A DNA stretch of 64,000 bases from Sipunculus nudus (Eukaryota; Annelida; Sipuncula; Golfingiida; Sipunculidae): assembly GCA_026874595.1 (NCBI GenBank), contig CM049306.1, forward strand, positions 14,715,019-14,779,018. Direction: 5' to 3'. Below the pieces are notes generated by a model that saw only the letters and a list, made by a program, of their open reading frames with translations, was not told where the DNA came from and did not search any database. This document shows positions 62,620-64,000 of the stretch, one piece after another. Position numbers and translations under genes: made by a program. Each line of letters begins with the position of its first letter. The stretch's first letter is position 1.

Positions 62620-62788
62620 TTGTGTAAAATATTCCGGTGGAGATGGCAATTTTTCATCTTTAATTACACAGTAGATGTGAATACGCTGATGCGCTGCCAA
62701 TTTACAAAATGAATGACTTGCCCTCTTAACTGCAATAACAGTTGGAGAAACAACTGTCCTATAAAAATGCACAGAGTCTGGCTCTTGA
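62620..62788 (-). CDS. possible further upstream exon of the FERM-RasGEF gene
   Basis: 169 nt open in one minus-strand frame (one base, then 56 codons ending in phase 0), reading DSVHFYRTVVSPTVIAVKRA and later HIYCVIKDEKLPSPPEYFTQ. The acceptor is TATTACAG (62790-62789); the donor CAA/GTATAA is weak. Its end phase fits the exon at 61096. Against it, a second frame of the same strand is also open here, so lack of stops is weak evidence, and no family was recognised. Confidence 0.3.
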
Positions 62789-63873
62789 CTGTAATATATA
62801 AATAATATAGTTTCATTTTGTGTTTAATTAAGTATATGACATAGGATATACAAAGTTTGTTTTTAATTTCTATAAATATACATGCACCAACTATTGATCT
62901 ATTTAAGTTTTGGAAATAAAAACTACATTTTAAGGATTCAACTCCCAACTAATGATAATTTAACTAAAGGAAAAAAGTATATAAAAGTATTTTAATTATT
63001 CATATCATTCAGGCATAAATACATGCAATAAGGTTTTGACTCATAAACTGTAAGATTGAACCACATACAATGGTATATGTACAGACCAGCTCCTTCCAGT
63101 AAAACAGTTTACACCTCAGAACATCATAAATAAGGAGGCATGTCAATATAACCATAGAAACTACACTGTTGCAGCCTCCTGTAATACAGATGATATCAGG
63201 TGAAGAAAGGTAATTACCCGACACCTGCTTTAGGTAGAATGTGAAGCTATGTCACAACAGGATACACATCACACCTGTCATTATCTTAGGTATTTAAAAT
63301 ACCACGTCCTATGTACACTTGAGGAGACCAAAATATTCACCATGGAGGTACACTAAAACATGCCCCACCTGTGAGACAGTACAACAAAAAAATGCATATA
63401 AGATGTCACAGGCATAATATATTGATTAAAACAATATAACTAATAAATAGAGATTTTATCCAGATAACAACTTTTAAATGACCATAAAAATAATTTATAT
63501 TAAACAGTAGATTTGTATAACTTGCATGCAAATCTCCATGCTGTTTCATATATGCCTTTGAGCTGTAGAGTGGTATTTATATAGGAAACTACAAGGAATG
63601 GTAACAGGAAATTAATACAAAAAATTTACTTGAACATAATAGAAGAAAACCTTTGTAAACAGTACCCATTACAAAAAAAAAATTTGTATTAAAATTAAAC
63701 ATACTTACAAAATTGTACACTTTATGAATATATATAATTTGGTCTTTTCGAAGCACCTACTACTTTTATGCACCAAACATTTCTGTTTTATAAACAATAA
63801 AGATCATGCTTAAAAGCACATGATCAAAGCATATGTAAGCAATTAAAATTATTGTTAATTACTGTTATTTATA
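62789..63873. other. sequence upstream of possible exon, nothing firm
   Basis: AT-rich. A 64-nt candidate exon at 63115-63178 was considered and rejected. No promoter, CpG island or first exon was recognised. Confidence 0.4.
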
Positions 63874-64000
63874 ACTAGAATACGGGTAGTCGACAAGCGA
63901 CTACGTGTATCCGCCTAAATCAGAGTGGAACGGGTGAAGTGAGGCATGGATTAAGTGGCAAGGGGAAATAGAGTGAAGTGTTGCATATTAGCATGGATGT
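63874..64000 (+). mobile_element. family C left end, cut by the window edge
   Basis: Best-preserved C left end in the window: ACTAGAATACGG, then the hairpin GTAGTCGACAAGCGACTAC (7-bp arms, 63886-63904), then GTGTATCCGCC, the inverted partner of the GGCGGATAC that ends C elements. The following 90 bp match 23065-23160 and 25770-25835 closely. Confidence 0.85.

Noticed and set aside
63115-63178. 64-nt minus-strand candidate exon with acceptor ATTACAG and donor GAG/GTGTAA, phase-compatible with 62788
   Set aside because: The only stop-free frame is a hydrophobic string with no resemblance to the gene; the more protein-like frame has a stop. Phase agreement alone has a one-in-three chance.
1-64000. 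CRISPR array or bacterial operon
   Set aside because: The repeats are 160-340 bp tandem monomers, not short direct repeats with unique spacers, and the exon-intron structure is eukaryotic.

Overview
The window is AT-rich animal (metazoan) DNA with no bacterial features. The repeat landscape consists of pearl-like or Helentron-type elements built from tandem monomers, many ending in a short hairpin followed by GCTAAAA. With a tRNA-derived SINE carrying a V/Meta-like central region, this points to a mollusc, most likely a bivalve. That is an inference from repeat style; no diagnostic gene was seen.

Only one gene is well supported. It lies on the minus strand and runs right to left across the window. 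Its firm exons are 51082-50720 and 16034-15885 (FERM F2 lobe), 9902-9614 (FERM F3 lobe) and 3994-3756 (start of a RasGEF/Cdc25 catalytic domain). An upstream exon at 61096-60974 is probable and one at 62788-62620 is possible. All junction phases agree from 61096 to 3756. The first exons lie off the right edge or are unrecognised, and the rest of the RasGEF domain lies off the left edge. The product would be a FERM-RasGEF protein, probably a Ras/Rap activator tethered at the membrane cortex. Its F2 lobe carries a long acidic then basic insert. One intron is about 34.7 kb.

Nearly everything else is transposable-element DNA, mostly in the introns. Three element families (A, B and C here) share one architecture. 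Each has a 5' palindrome, then a 9-11 bp motif that recurs inverted at the 3' end, with tandem monomers between. Families A and C also have a terminal hairpin. I read them as Helentron-associated non-autonomous (HINE, 'pearl'-like) elements. They are nested in each other in both directions, all in the + orientation, antisense to the gene. Their otherwise different monomers (about 160, 280, 295, 330 and 336 bp) share a 14-bp perfect palindrome, AGGTGGCGCCACCT, about once per monomer.

Layout: 1-3755 C-type arrays; 3756-9902 RasGEF and FERM-F3 exons around a possible 3-kb TIR element and an A relic; 9903-15884 mostly unique intron; 15885-16034 FERM exon; 16035-30096 the densest nested stack of A, B and C elements, with a MITE split by a SINE and a 336-bp array showing higher-order structure; 30926-36241 an A element nested inside an A element; 36425-36840 microsatellites and a Penelope-like tail; 36841-39632 unique; 39633-47445 A and C elements, including a 55-bp terminal-only A element; 47446-50719 unique sequence plus a B right end; 50720-51082 exon; 52515-58093 an A element split by a B element and a MITE; 58094-63873 mostly unique with the upstream exons; 63874-64000 the left end of a C element cut by the window edge.
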